From NCBI GenBank assembly GCA_030690415.1, contig JAUYGZ010000010.1, positions 1 through 64,000 on the forward strand: a stretch of DNA of 64,000 nt, read 5' to 3'. The position numbers were made by a program, and so were the translations under genes. This document shows, one piece after another, positions 8,306-17,222 of this stretch. Origin of the DNA: a bacterium (GTDB lineage: Bacteria; Patescibacteriota; Gracilibacteria; JAUYGZ01). The notes beneath the pieces were generated by a model. That model ran no database searches, had not been told where the DNA came from, and saw only the letters and a program-made list of their open reading frames with translations. How positions within the stretch are numbered: position 1 is the first letter of the stretch; each line of letters starts with the position of its first letter.

Positions 8306-9525
8306 AAGCTCTTTTTTCAACCGCCGATTTTCCGATTCTCGATCAGAGAGTGTATGGTCATCCTCTGACGTACCTGGATTCCGCGAACACGAGCCTTACT
8401 CCTGATCCGGTTCTTCAGTCGATGGATGAATACTATCGGGAGTACAACGCGAACATCCATCGGGCGGTCTATCCCCTGGGAGAAAAAGCGACTCTGGAGC
8501 ACGAAAACGCAAGAGAGAAACTGCGTCAATTCATCAAAGCAGAAAGTGTTCAGGAAATCATTTTCACCCGCAACGCGACAGAGGGGATCAATCTCGTGGC
8601 GAAAACATGGGGAAAGCAAAATCTCAAACAGGGAGACACGATTCTACTTTCCATCATGGAGCATCACAGCAATATCGTTCCATGGCAAATGCTGGCTCAG
8701 GAAAACGGACTTGAAATTCAATACCTTGGTATCAATCATGAAGGTAGGTTAGATCTTGAAGAGTATAATAGTCTTCTCAAGAATGAGAAAATAAGAATGG
8801 TTGGCGTTACTCATCAGTCAAATGTTTTAGGAACAATCAACCCTGTTAAAGAGATGATTCAGTTGGCTCATGAACAAGGCTCAAAGGTTCTCGTCGACGG
8901 GGCACAGGCCGTTCCTCACATGCCAATCGATGTTCAGTATCTGAGTGCCGACTTTTATGTTTTTACGGGGCACAAGATGTGTGGGCCAACTGGGATTGGA
9001 GTCTTGTACGCGAAGAAAACCTTGCTTGAGGAAATGCCTCCCTTCCTAGGAGGAGGTGAAATGATTCGTACTGTCACGACAGAGGGCAGCACGTGGAATG
9101 ACTTGCCCTACAAATTCGAAGCAGGGACTCCTCATATTTCAGGCGCGATCGGACTGGGGGCGGCAGTTGACTACCTGAATGCCCTGGACATGACGGCTGT
9201 CCAGAGTGCTGAGAAGCGGCTCCTCGACTACGCGCTGAAACAAGTTCAAAACCTCCATGGACTCCGGTTGTACGGCCCCCAGGAATCTGATATGAGAGGC
9301 TCCGCTCTCTCTTTTTCACTCGAAGGAATCCACCCTCATGATATTGCCACATTGTTGGCGGAGCAGGGGATCTGTGTCCGTGCCGGTCATCACTGTGCTC
9401 AGCCTCTCATGCGACATTTAGAAGTCCCGGCAACGGTGAGAGCCAGCCTTGCCTTTTACAACACTCAGGAGGATATTGATCGTCTTCTTACGGGGCTCAA
9501 GTCCGTTCAACAAAAATTTCTATGA
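8302..9525 (+). CDS. sufS: Cysteine desulfurase SufS
   Basis: A group II cysteine desulfurase of 407 residues that provides persulfide sulfur from cysteine. The PLP lysine lies in 'FTGHKMCGPTGIGVLYAKK', upstream contacts are 'NATEGINLVA' and 'VDGAQAVPH', and the catalytic cysteine is in 'RAGHHCAQPLM'. It overlaps sufD and sufU by 4 nt each. The presence of SufU next door suggests the Bacillus-type SufS-SufU sulfur transfer rather than SufE. Confidence 0.96.
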   Translation: MKALFSTADFPILDQRVYGHPLTYLDSANTSLTPDPVLQSMDEYYREYNANIHRAVYPLGEKATLEHENAREKLRQFIKAESVQEIIFTRNATEGINLVAKTWGKQNLKQGDTILLSIMEHHSNIVPWQMLAQENGLEIQYLGINHEGRLDLEEYNSLLKNEKIRMVGVTHQSNVLGTINPVKEMIQLAHEQGSKVLVDGAQAVPHMPIDVQYLSADFYVFTGHKMCGPTGIGVLYAKKTLLEEMPPFLGGGEMIRTVTTEGSTWNDLPYKFEAGTPHISGAIGLGAAVDYLNALDMTAVQSAEKRLLDYALKQVQNLHGLRLYGPQESDMRGSALSFSLEGIHPHDIATLLAEQGICVRAGHHCAQPLMRHLEVPATVRASLAFYNTQEDIDRLLTGLKSVQQKFL

Positions 9526-9908
9526 ACCTCTATCTTGACAATATCATCGATCTCTATAAGCATCCTCTGAATCAGGGTTTCTTAAAAAATCCCAGCGCGA
9601 GTCATCGAGCGTTCAGTCCGCTTTGTGGAGACGACATCACAGTAGACCTTTTCATCGAGTCAAATCGGGTTCAAGACATCAGACACCGTGGGAACGGATG
9701 CGCGATTAGCCAGGCTTCGATTTCTTTGCTGACCGAAGAGGCAAAGGGAAAGTCTCTCGATGAACTCCTTCAGATACCACCTGAGTACATCGTTGAGATG
9801 TTGGGCGTTGAGCTGGGACCGGTTCGCCTCAAATGTGCGCTGCTGAGTTTAGAAGCACTCCACAAAGCGATTCAAAGTTATTATAATAATCACATACATG
9901 GCCATTAA
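9522..9908 (+). CDS. sufU: SufU-type zinc-dependent sulfurtransferase
   Basis: A 128-residue IscU-fold protein. The three cysteines and the aspartate of SufU/IscU proteins are all present: PLCGDD, GNGCAISQAS and RLKCALL. The 18-21-residue insertion expected between the second and third cysteine region of SufU is consistent with 'EEAKGKSLDELLQIPPEYIVEMLG'. It accepts persulfide from SufS. It overlaps the preceding sufS (ATGA) and the following gene by 11 nt. Confidence 0.9.
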   Translation: MNLYLDNIIDLYKHPLNQGFLKNPSASHRAFSPLCGDDITVDLFIESNRVQDIRHRGNGCAISQASISLLTEEAKGKSLDELLQIPPEYIVEMLGVELGPVRLKCALLSLEALHKAIQSYYNNHIHGH

Positions 9909-10479
9909 AAGGAAAACTCTCGTATTCCATAAGGACATGACCGTTGGCGATGCAGTTGCCCTGTTCCCCGACGCGGCTGATATTTTGATGTCATATGGGC
10001 TTCATTGCGTTGGCTGCCATGCGAATTCTTTTGAAACCATAGAAATGGGAGTTATGGGACATGGCTATTCTTCTGATGAGGTCACGGAGCTCATAGACGA
10101 ATTGAACGAAGCCTACAGAGACTTTGATAAGCCAAAAAGGAAATCAAAAGTTGAGACAGCGGACACTGATCTGATGGAGATCAGCCTGACTGCGGTGGCC
10201 GCGAAAAAAATTGAGGACATTATGTCCGATGAAGGATCAGTGGGAAAACTGCTCCGGGTGGAAGTGCGGCGTGTGGGAGATCAGCTGAAATACTCCCTGA
10301 ACTTTATTGACCCTCGCGAAAGCAGCGCTTTTGATAAAGGCTTTTCATTCGCAAAAGACAGAATAAAGGTGGTGGTCGACAAGCGTCACTACGCCGATCT
10401 CAATGGACTTGAGATTGATTACCTAGAAGAAGAACATCGGGCAGGATTCAAAATGAACAATCCGAATGTGCTTAGCTGA
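9898..10479 (+). CDS. DUF1858 domain fused to a cysteine-less A-type Fe-S carrier domain
   Basis: A 193-residue fusion. Residues about 5-75 form a DUF1858 (hybrid-cluster-protein-associated redox) domain with a CVGC pair. Residues about 95-193 follow the A-type carrier (IscA/ErpA/SufA) fold, including 'ISLTAVAAKKIEDIMSDEG', 'LRVEVRRVGDQLKYSLNF' and 'AGFKMNNPN'. All three carrier cysteines are gone: the first position is in VRRVGDQ, and the chain stops four residues after FKMNNP, where CGCG normally follows. It is the last gene of the SUF operon and overlaps sufU by 11 nt. The CVGC pair could have taken over redox or metal binding; that is inference. Confidence 0.85.
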   Translation: MAIKRKTLVFHKDMTVGDAVALFPDAADILMSYGLHCVGCHANSFETIEMGVMGHGYSSDEVTELIDELNEAYRDFDKPKRKSKVETADTDLMEISLTAVAAKKIEDIMSDEGSVGKLLRVEVRRVGDQLKYSLNFIDPRESSAFDKGFSFAKDRIKVVVDKRHYADLNGLEIDYLEEEHRAGFKMNNPNVLS

Positions 10480-10957
10480 CACAGCGATCACAGTGTCCTG
10501 AAATCTGCTTATTCAAGTCGTAAAGAGCGTAAGTCATAAGGGCAAGACTCAGGATCTTGAGCCAGATATTGTAGGTGTTGAAAAACCCGAACCCCACCGA
10601 AAGTCCTAAGACGGAGAGGATCGGCAGCGTGCAAATCGGACAGAATACCGTAAAGGTGCCTACAAGTGCTCCCAATCCGGAAGCGGAGAGGTCTTTTATC
10701 GAAGAGCCTTTCATTCGAATAGTCTCATAAAGACCTATGATGACTATTCCGGCCAGAATGCTTAACGCAATTGAAAAGGTAATATTTGAAGGGTTTAAAC
10801 CTGCTCCGGGAACACACATGTCATCCACCGATCCCGGAAGACGGGACATCATGAGGTACTGAAGGTCAAAAAAGAGAAATGCAAAACCCAGTGCCACGAG
10901 GAGTGACACCGGGTTTTGAAGAACTTTTAGAATGGAGTTATTGTTTTTTATTTTCAT
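10472..10957 (-). CDS. Four-TM membrane protein with CPIC motif, putative DsbA partner
   Basis: A 161-residue protein with four predicted membrane helices (about residues 15-35, 57-78, 90-125 and 128-147). Cysteine pairs lie in FCPICTLP at the third helix and HCDRC at the C-terminus, with a further cysteine in the loop near residue 48. It sits 10 nt downstream of the DsbA-like gene on the same strand. A role as the membrane partner that reoxidises or reduces that protein, analogous to DsbB/VKOR, is plausible but not a recognised family match. Its end overlaps the SUF operon's last gene tail-to-tail by 8 nt. Confidence 0.75.
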   Translation of the reverse strand: MKIKNNNSILKVLQNPVSLLVALGFAFLFFDLQYLMMSRLPGSVDDMCVPGAGLNPSNITFSIALSILAGIVIIGLYETIRMKGSSIKDLSASGLGALVGTFTVFCPICTLPILSVLGLSVGFGFFNTYNIWLKILSLALMTYALYDLNKQISGHCDRCVS

Positions 10958-10967
10958 GGATCTTGAA

Positions 10968-11708
10968 CTAGTTCAAGAGAGCTTCAATTTCTTGCTTGAA
11001 GTTAGTGAAAGGCTGAGCACCGGAGATTTTTTTACTGGTTTCACCATTACTGATAACAAAGCCGGGAGTTCCGGTGATACCCCATGATGCTCCAGCTGCT
11101 TGATCTGCTGCCGCTTCTTTATCGTACTTATCGGAATCGACGCAGGCATCGTACTTGCTTCGATTGAGTCCCAGCTCATCTGCCCACTTCTCTAGTGATT
11201 CCGGACTCAGTGCAGTCTGGTTGGCGAAAATCAAATCATGCATTTCCCAGTATTTATCCTGTTCTCCGGCGCAGTTGGCCGCTTTAGCCCCTGGCAAAGC
11301 ATTGGGATGGAAGGAGAGAGCGAGATCTCGTAATACATATTTCACTTTTCCAGTATCAATATACTCCTTTTTAATCGAAGGGAGGGTTTGGGTAGAGTGT
11401 CTGCCGCAGAAAGGACACTGGTAGTCAGTCCATTCAATGATGGTCACCGGAGCGTCATCATCGCCCATAAAGGGATCATCATCAACCAGCTCATCCAGAC
11501 TCGCCGTAATCGTTGGATTTGCAGGAGCTACAGGGCTTGGAACAGCAGCGGCAGGTGCGTTATTAGCGACCACATTTGCAGCCATTTTTGATCCTCCCAT
11601 CTGCAGACCCAGAAAAAACAAGGACCCACTGACCACGAGGGCCGAAAAGACGATAGCCAAGATCAATCCCTTCTGTGACCCTTGACCTGGTTGGCGGTAT
11701 TCTTCCAT
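10968..11708 (-). CDS. DsbA-family thioredoxin-fold oxidoreductase, membrane-anchored
   Basis: A 246-residue protein with an N-terminal transmembrane anchor (about residues 14-38), an Ala/Pro-rich linker, and a DsbA/BdbD-like thioredoxin domain. The active site is CPFC in 'DYQCPFCGRHS', and the cis-Pro loop is in 'GITGTPGFVI'. It should catalyse disulfide formation in exported proteins at the outer face of the membrane. It is the first gene of a two-gene unit with the CPIC membrane protein and has a good promoter upstream (11739-11766). Confidence 0.92.
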   Translation of the reverse strand: MEEYRQPGQGSQKGLILAIVFSALVVSGSLFFLGLQMGGSKMAANVVANNAPAAAVPSPVAPANPTITASLDELVDDDPFMGDDDAPVTIIEWTDYQCPFCGRHSTQTLPSIKKEYIDTGKVKYVLRDLALSFHPNALPGAKAANCAGEQDKYWEMHDLIFANQTALSPESLEKWADELGLNRSKYDACVDSDKYDKEAAADQAAGASWGITGTPGFVISNGETSKKISGAQPFTNFKQEIEALLN

Positions 11709-11738
11709 AAAGAATATTAAATAAGGTAAAAAAGTATT

Positions 11739-11766
11739 CTTATACTAGCATAAAAATAGTGTTCAA
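11739..11766 (-). promoter_or_regulatory. Sigma-70-like promoter for the dsbA-like gene
   Basis: On the minus strand, TTGAAC (11766-11761) and TATAAG (11744-11739) are separated by 16 nt. The start site would be near 11732, leaving about 25 nt of AT-rich leader before the ATG at 11708. Confidence 0.6.
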
Positions 11767-11793
11767 ACAAAAGGCTTTTCAAGATGGAGCCCA

Positions 11794-12789
11794 TTATTTC
11801 ATGCCCTCCAAACTGATGATATGACCCTTTGAAGCCTTTTCAAGCCGATTAAGCAGGGCTGGGAGGAGTGGATCCTTGGATTTTGGCAATTCCAGGACAA
11901 TTTGCTCGGCTCCAGAGTGATCACAATAATTCAAAAAGTGAAAGATCCTGGCGGCATAGTGTTCTAAATCTGATTCCTCAGGGCTGAGGATTTCATGATG
12001 TCCCGGAAGCGAGGGGTCATCCGAACCCACTAAACCAAGGATAAGAGTAGATTCATCGTGATTCAGATGCTCCTTCATCCACTGTCGCCTCTGTTCACTC
12101 TTTCCAAAAAGGACGGTAAGGTCTCCACTCGGCGCATAGTGCTCCAGGAGCTGCCCGGGGCTTTCAATTCGCTCGCCGGAAGAAGCATCTATGACCCTTT
12201 CTCCGAGCACTTCTTCTAGTTCCTCAGTGCTGACGCATCCTGGACGAAGAAGGCGGATACTCTCTCCTGAGCAATCCACCACAGTGCTTTCGAGTCCCAA
12301 TGGAGTGCTGCCTCCATCAAGAAAAAACACCCCTTTTCCCTCCATCTGCCGTTTCGCGTCTTCAAAGCTTGTGGTACTGGGTTTTCCGCTCAGGTTCGCA
12401 CTCGGCGCGGCAAGGGGCTCCATCAGTTCCTTCAAGAGCTCCTGAGCCATGGGATGGTCTGGTCGACGAACACAGACTGTGGAGAGGCCGGCGGTAACCA
12501 AATCCGAAACCTTCTCTGATTTCCGGAAACATATTGTCAGGGGGCCGGGCCAAAAGTGATTGATCAGAAGCCGCGCGGTTTTGGGAATAATTTCCACCAG
12601 AGCATCCAGTTGTCGATTCTCAGCAATATGCAAAATCAGAGGGTTGTGCTGAGGCCGCCCCTTCACTTCAAAGATTTTTTGAACAGCGTTGTCATTACTT
12701 GCCATGGCACCAAGTCCATAAACCGTTTCAGTTGGGAACACCATGAGTTCACCATTTCGCATTTTTTGAGCCGCTTCAGCAAGAGTCAT
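11794..12789 (-). CDS. tsaC: L-threonylcarbamoyladenylate synthase (Sua5 type)
   Basis: A 331-residue Sua5-type enzyme making threonylcarbamoyl-AMP for t6A37 of ANN-decoding tRNAs. The YrdC domain (about residues 1-195) has the KGRPQHNPL (KxR) and PSANLSG motifs. An interdomain linker with 'SPGQLLEHYAPSG' leads to the C-terminal Sua5 domain (about 215-331). It follows trpA after 16 nt, so it appears to ride on the trp transcript, although it has no role in tryptophan synthesis. The ATG follows a marked pyrimidine tract (CTCATCCTCTCT). Confidence 0.93.
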   Translation of the reverse strand: MTLAEAAQKMRNGELMVFPTETVYGLGAMASNDNAVQKIFEVKGRPQHNPLILHIAENRQLDALVEIIPKTARLLINHFWPGPLTICFRKSEKVSDLVTAGLSTVCVRRPDHPMAQELLKELMEPLAAPSANLSGKPSTTSFEDAKRQMEGKGVFFLDGGSTPLGLESTVVDCSGESIRLLRPGCVSTEELEEVLGERVIDASSGERIESPGQLLEHYAPSGDLTVLFGKSEQRRQWMKEHLNHDESTLILGLVGSDDPSLPGHHEILSPEESDLEHYAARIFHFLNYCDHSGAEQIVLELPKSKDPLLPALLNRLEKASKGHIISLEGMK

Positions 12790-12805
12790 AGAGAGGATGA
12801 GGAGC

Positions 12806-13552
12806 TCAGATCCTAGCAGAATTCAGAGATAAAATAAACCGGCGAACCCTATCTCTGCCACTGGGGCAGCTTTGAGAGAGCTTCAGTATCTTACTTCCTA
12901 TCACGGCTATATCAGCTTTTTTGAGAACAGCTTTCACCTGTTTCTTTGAGGATATCCCAAAGCCTAAAGCGAGTGGAATACGGATATGCTTGCGAACCCG
13001 ACTTAGGTAGTCTCCAGAGTCCGAGTCTAATTCCTTTCGTTCCCCGGTCGTTCTAGTTCCCGTCACGCAGTAGACGAATCCGGACGCGACCTTGCCAATT
13101 CTCTTCAGGCGTTCCTCTGGTGTTATCGATGATATCACCTGAATCGGATGGAGATCATGTTTTTTACAGAGCTTGATGTAGTGATCATATGGTTCTTCAT
13201 CGATCGGGATGTCCGGAATAATCAGTCCATAGGCCCCAACCGCTTTTGCTCTTTCACAAAACTTTTCCAAACCGTAACGAAATGGAATGTTGAAATAAGT
13301 CATGAAAAGAAGAGGGATATGTGTTTTGTGTTTCAATCGAGCCATTAGTTCAAAGCAATCTTCTGGAGTTGTCCCATTTTCCAGCGCCACTTGGTTCGCC
13401 TCCATGATGGTGCGACCATCCGCGACAGGGTCGGAAAAGGGGATTTGGATTTCAATGAAACTCACTCCTGATTTAGCCATGGTAAGGGCCAATTGTTGAG
13501 ATTTTGCAATGGTTGGATAACCGGCGACGATATGGGTCATAAGTTGCTTCAT
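12806..13552 (-). CDS. trpA: Tryptophan synthase alpha subunit
   Basis: A 248-residue TIM-barrel subunit that cleaves indole-3-glycerol phosphate to indole and glyceraldehyde-3-phosphate. The catalytic Glu and Asp are in 'FIEIQIPFSDPVADG', and the phosphate-binding loops 'VTGTRTTGER' and 'LGFGISSKKQ' are present. It overlaps trpB by 4 nt (ATGA), as is usual for this obligate pair. It is slightly shorter than E. coli TrpA, losing mainly the C-terminal helix. Confidence 0.95.
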   Translation of the reverse strand: MKQLMTHIVAGYPTIAKSQQLALTMAKSGVSFIEIQIPFSDPVADGRTIMEANQVALENGTTPEDCFELMARLKHKTHIPLLFMTYFNIPFRYGLEKFCERAKAVGAYGLIIPDIPIDEEPYDHYIKLCKKHDLHPIQVISSITPEERLKRIGKVASGFVYCVTGTRTTGERKELDSDSGDYLSRVRKHIRIPLALGFGISSKKQVKAVLKKADIAVIGSKILKLSQSCPSGRDRVRRFILSLNSARI

Positions 13553-14793
13553 GTGAACTGCTGTAAAAATGCATTAAATCGTTTTTTATCAAAATGTTGA
13601 GTTGTGATAAAAAGATCCTTATCCCCCCTGCCGGAACAGTTGAACACGATGATCTGATCTTTTTTCAGTTTCGGGGCCAGTTTTATGACTTCAACCAAAG
13701 CATGAGTTGATTCCATGGCGGCAAAGATACCTTCTTGTTCCGCCAGCATTTGATAGGCTTCCATGATTTCCGTGTCCAGAGCGAAGTAAGCTTCTATACG
13801 ACCCAAATCTTTCAGGTAAGCGAGTTGCGGACCAACACCTGAATAGTCCAGTCCGGCTGAGATGCTCTGAGTTTCTCCGATCTGGCCATTTGCATCCTGC
13901 AAAAAGTAGGACTTAAATCCTTCCACCACTCCCACTTCTCCTTCCTGAAAGCGTGCCGCGTGATCAAATCGAGACCCCTTGGAATGAATTCCCTTTCCTC
14001 CTGCTTCCACGGCGATCATCTTTACTTCAGGATCATCCAGAAAATCATGGAAGAGTCCCATGGCATTGCTCCCTCCACCAACGCAGGCAACGAGATAGTC
14101 GGGAAGTTTTCCTTCTTGCTTCTTCAGTTGTTCCCGAACCTCAATGCCGATGATCTTTTGGAAAAAAGTATTCATTACGGGATAAGGGTGTGGCCCGCAA
14201 ACCGTTCCCAGGAGATAGTGGGTGTCTAAAGGATTCGAGATCAGATCCCGCAAAGCAGCACTGATGGCGTCACGTAAAATTTGTCCACCCTCTTCCACGG
14301 CAACGACTTTTGCTCCCAATCGTTCCATCCAAAACACATTTGGTCTCTGGCGGTCATAATCTTTCGCGCCCATATAGACCGTGCATTCCATGCCAAACTT
14401 GGCGGCAACTGTTGCCGAAGCTAGGCCATGTTGACCAGCACCTGTCTCAGCAATGATGCGTTTCTTTCCAAGGCGTTTTGCCAGAAGTGCCTGGCCAAGA
14501 CAGTGATTAATCTTGTGGGCACCTGTATGATTCAGACCCTCATTCTTGAGGAAGATCTTTGCCCCACCCAATTTCCGTGTCAGGTTTTCACAGAAGGTCA
14601 AAGGAGTCGGGCGACCGGAATAGTTGGAGTACAGATTTTCCAGTTCCTCCAAAAATTTGTGATCATCAATGGCAGCGTAAAATGCTTTCTCCAGATCCTC
14701 CATGATGGGGATCAGAAGTTCAGGAAGGTAGCGACCTCCATAGAGACCGAAATGGCCTGAGCCATTGAGCAGGTAATGTTTCAAAGAAGTCAT
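13549..14793 (-). CDS. trpB: Tryptophan synthase beta subunit (TrpB1)
   Basis: A 414-residue PLP enzyme that joins indole and serine. The PLP lysine lies in 'HTGAHKINHCLGQ', and the phosphate cup is GGGSNAMG. The allosteric loop around 'AETGAGQHG' and the TrpA-interacting regions are of the TrpB1 class. The ATG at 14793 follows 'CACTCACTCTCTCCTCT', a pure pyrimidine/A context with no Shine-Dalgarno. Its last 4 nt overlap trpA. Confidence 0.96.
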   Translation of the reverse strand: MTSLKHYLLNGSGHFGLYGGRYLPELLIPIMEDLEKAFYAAIDDHKFLEELENLYSNYSGRPTPLTFCENLTRKLGGAKIFLKNEGLNHTGAHKINHCLGQALLAKRLGKKRIIAETGAGQHGLASATVAAKFGMECTVYMGAKDYDRQRPNVFWMERLGAKVVAVEEGGQILRDAISAALRDLISNPLDTHYLLGTVCGPHPYPVMNTFFQKIIGIEVREQLKKQEGKLPDYLVACVGGGSNAMGLFHDFLDDPEVKMIAVEAGGKGIHSKGSRFDHAARFQEGEVGVVEGFKSYFLQDANGQIGETQSISAGLDYSGVGPQLAYLKDLGRIEAYFALDTEIMEAYQMLAEQEGIFAAMESTHALVEVIKLAPKLKKDQIIVFNCSGRGDKDLFITTQHFDKKRFNAFLQQFT

Positions 14794-14831
14794 AGAGGAG
14801 AGAGTGAGTGAGGAAATGAAGATTCATTTCC

Positions 14832-17222
14832 TCACCACCCTTTAACACTTTCAACCAGTTTCTGAATTTTTTTCAAGTCCCTCTTTCCCTTTGTTTCCAC
14901 GCCACTGGCAACATCAAGACCATAAGGTTTGAGCGCTCTAATTGAACGAGCGGCAGTAGTGGGATCAATGCCGCCGGCAAGAAAGTAGGGGAAGTGGATA
15001 TCTTTCAAGAGCTTGTGATCAAGGGCTTCTCCTGAACCTGGTCGCGGCCCATCCAAGATAAGATACTTCACACGGGAGGAAAGTTTCCGGGCTTTCTTGA
15101 GGTCTGAGCTTTTCTGAATGGAAACGCCCTTCACCACAGGAGCATCGATCTTTTTGATGTAACCGGTCGATTCGGCACCGGACAGCTGAACGAAGTCCAA
15201 CTTCAGATTCGTGGCGGCTCCATTGACCTCCCGAAGGGATTGATCTTGAAAGACGCCAAAGACCCGCATACCGGATTTTTTATTTTTGCGAATTTCCTGA
15301 ACAATCTTTTCAGCCAGCTGATACGAAATCATTCGTTCACTTCCGGGAACAAAGTTCAGTCCAATAAAATCAACACCCAGTTTTTGACAGATTCTGGCTT
15401 CGTGGACCGACTGCACTCCACAGACTTTGAGCAGAGGTCTGGCAGGGCCCATCAGTTCCTCCACCTTCTTATGAGGAGTCTTGCTTTTCATGAGTGAAGT
15501 TCCCACGAGAATAGCATCGACCTGTGAGGGGAGCTGTCGGATCTGACTCTTCGAAGCGATTCCACTCTCTGAAACCAGGATTTTATCTTTCGGAATTTTT
15601 TTCGAAAGCTTTTGAGTTGTTTTGAGATCAACCTTGAAGGTATTCAAATCCCGATTATTAATCCCAATAATCTCTGCCCCCGCCGTCAAAACCTTTTGGA
15701 GTTCGGTTTCAGTGTGAATTTCGACAAGACAATCCATGTTAAGACTCTTCGCAGTCGTCAGCAGCATCTGAATCTGTTCTGAGTTCAGAAGACTAGCCAT
15801 GAGTAAGACGGCATCCGCACCATGATATCGTGCCTCAAAAACCTGGTATTCATCAATGATGAAATCCTTACACAGGATGGGAATATGTTGGGTGCTCTGG
15901 CGGGCTTTTTGAAGATTCGAAATCTCTCCCTGAAAGTATTTCTGATCAGTCACCACAGAAAGGGCGCAGACACCAACTTTTTCAAAGTTCTCGGCGAGTT
16001 TCCCGACATCAAACCGTCCTTTTCGGAGCACGCCTTCTTGAGGCGAAGCTTTTTTAATTTCCGCGATCATCCCAATTCCCTGTCGAAGAATGGCGGCTCG
16101 AAAATCTCTTGTCGAAGGTTCAACTTTTTTCTTTAGGCGCTTGAGGGAAAAGCATCGTTTTCGAAGGACAATCTCCTTTTTCTTTTGGCCGACGATTTCA
16201 AGGAGAAGGCTGGGGGTGTGCGAAGCCTGGTGATATCGGATAAACTGTTGGTAAGCATTTCCGGAAGCGACGCATTCTTGAGCCATCTCGTAAGCTTTCC
16301 GCAGATTTGAGGTCACTCCGGCTAATTTCAGAGCGAGCGCGGTATTGACCAGGACGAGGTCAAGATGGCGGGATTGACAGGTTCCTTTAAGAATATCCAG
16401 GGCGATGTGGGTGTTGAAAGCTGGTTTGGATCCTTTGATTTTTTCAAAGTCACAAGAGGCTATACCGAAATGTGAAGGCTTGAGGATAGTGGTTCGAATA
16501 CGACCATGCAGGAGCTCCGTCACATAGGTCTTCCCGCTCAGAGTAACCTCATCCAGTCCATCCTCTCCACAGACCACCATGACTCGTTTTTTCCCGAGGC
16601 GTTTAGCAGTCTCAGCGATGAGGTTCATCAGTCCTCTAAAAGGCGTGCCAATAATCTGGATCTGAGGATTGGTAGGATTTAGGAGGGGCCCGAGGAGATT
16701 AAACACGGTCGGAATTCCCAGCTCTTTTCTCACCCCGGCAAAATGTTTCATGGAGGGGTGGAATTGCGGAGCATACAGAAAGGCCAAACTGGTCTGATCA
16801 GCGATCTGTTCCAGATCACGATGACCCCTTCCAATATCGATTTTCAAATGTTCCAGAAGATCAAAGCTCCCAAAACGTCCTGATGACGCCCTGTTGCCAT
16901 GTTTCGCAATGCGAACACCAAGAGCTGAAAGAATGAAGGCGGAAATGGTGGAGGTATTAATTCTGTCCAGTCCGGATCCTCCCGTTCCGCAGATATCGAT
17001 AGCATCGGGAATATTGACACCATGAGTCATCTTCTGAGCGATTTCTTGGGCAAAGGAAGCCATTTCTTGAGAGCTGATACCTTTTGTGTTGAGGGAGCTC
17101 AGTACAGCTGCCTGCTGAGCCAGAGAAATCTTCCCGGAAATACTCTCATCCAGAAAAAACCGAATTTGTTCAGGGCTGAGCTCTCGGTGGGATTCAAGTG
17201 AGAAGAGAAGATCATGAAGCAT
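14832..17222 (-). CDS. trpDCF: Trifunctional TrpD-TrpC-TrpF fusion
   Basis: A 796-residue fusion of three consecutive pathway enzymes. Residues about 1-335 are anthranilate phosphoribosyltransferase (CGTGGSG and NRASSGRFGS motifs). About 340-590 are indole-3-glycerol-phosphate synthase ('IAEIKKASPQEG', 'LCKDFII', 'GINNRDL', 'LVSESGI'). About 597-796 are phosphoribosylanthranilate isomerase ('LKVCGV', 'VDFIGLNF', 'LDGPRPGSGE', 'LAGGI'). All key catalytic residues look intact. It overlaps trpG by 11 nt upstream. TrpC-TrpF fusions are common, but a D-C-F triple fusion is unusual. Confidence 0.94.
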   Translation of the reverse strand: MLHDLLFSLESHRELSPEQIRFFLDESISGKISLAQQAAVLSSLNTKGISSQEMASFAQEIAQKMTHGVNIPDAIDICGTGGSGLDRINTSTISAFILSALGVRIAKHGNRASSGRFGSFDLLEHLKIDIGRGHRDLEQIADQTSLAFLYAPQFHPSMKHFAGVRKELGIPTVFNLLGPLLNPTNPQIQIIGTPFRGLMNLIAETAKRLGKKRVMVVCGEDGLDEVTLSGKTYVTELLHGRIRTTILKPSHFGIASCDFEKIKGSKPAFNTHIALDILKGTCQSRHLDLVLVNTALALKLAGVTSNLRKAYEMAQECVASGNAYQQFIRYHQASHTPSLLLEIVGQKKKEIVLRKRCFSLKRLKKKVEPSTRDFRAAILRQGIGMIAEIKKASPQEGVLRKGRFDVGKLAENFEKVGVCALSVVTDQKYFQGEISNLQKARQSTQHIPILCKDFIIDEYQVFEARYHGADAVLLMASLLNSEQIQMLLTTAKSLNMDCLVEIHTETELQKVLTAGAEIIGINNRDLNTFKVDLKTTQKLSKKIPKDKILVSESGIASKSQIRQLPSQVDAILVGTSLMKSKTPHKKVEELMGPARPLLKVCGVQSVHEARICQKLGVDFIGLNFVPGSERMISYQLAEKIVQEIRKNKKSGMRVFGVFQDQSLREVNGAATNLKLDFVQLSGAESTGYIKKIDAPVVKGVSIQKSSDLKKARKLSSRVKYLILDGPRPGSGEALDHKLLKDIHFPYFLAGGIDPTTAARSIRALKPYGLDVASGVETKGKRDLKKIQKLVESVKGW

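Noticed and set aside
11794-12789. Sua5 as a tryptophan-related gene because of its place at the end of the trp operon
   Set aside because: Its motifs are those of t6A synthesis; the position is best explained by transcriptional read-through or shared expression.
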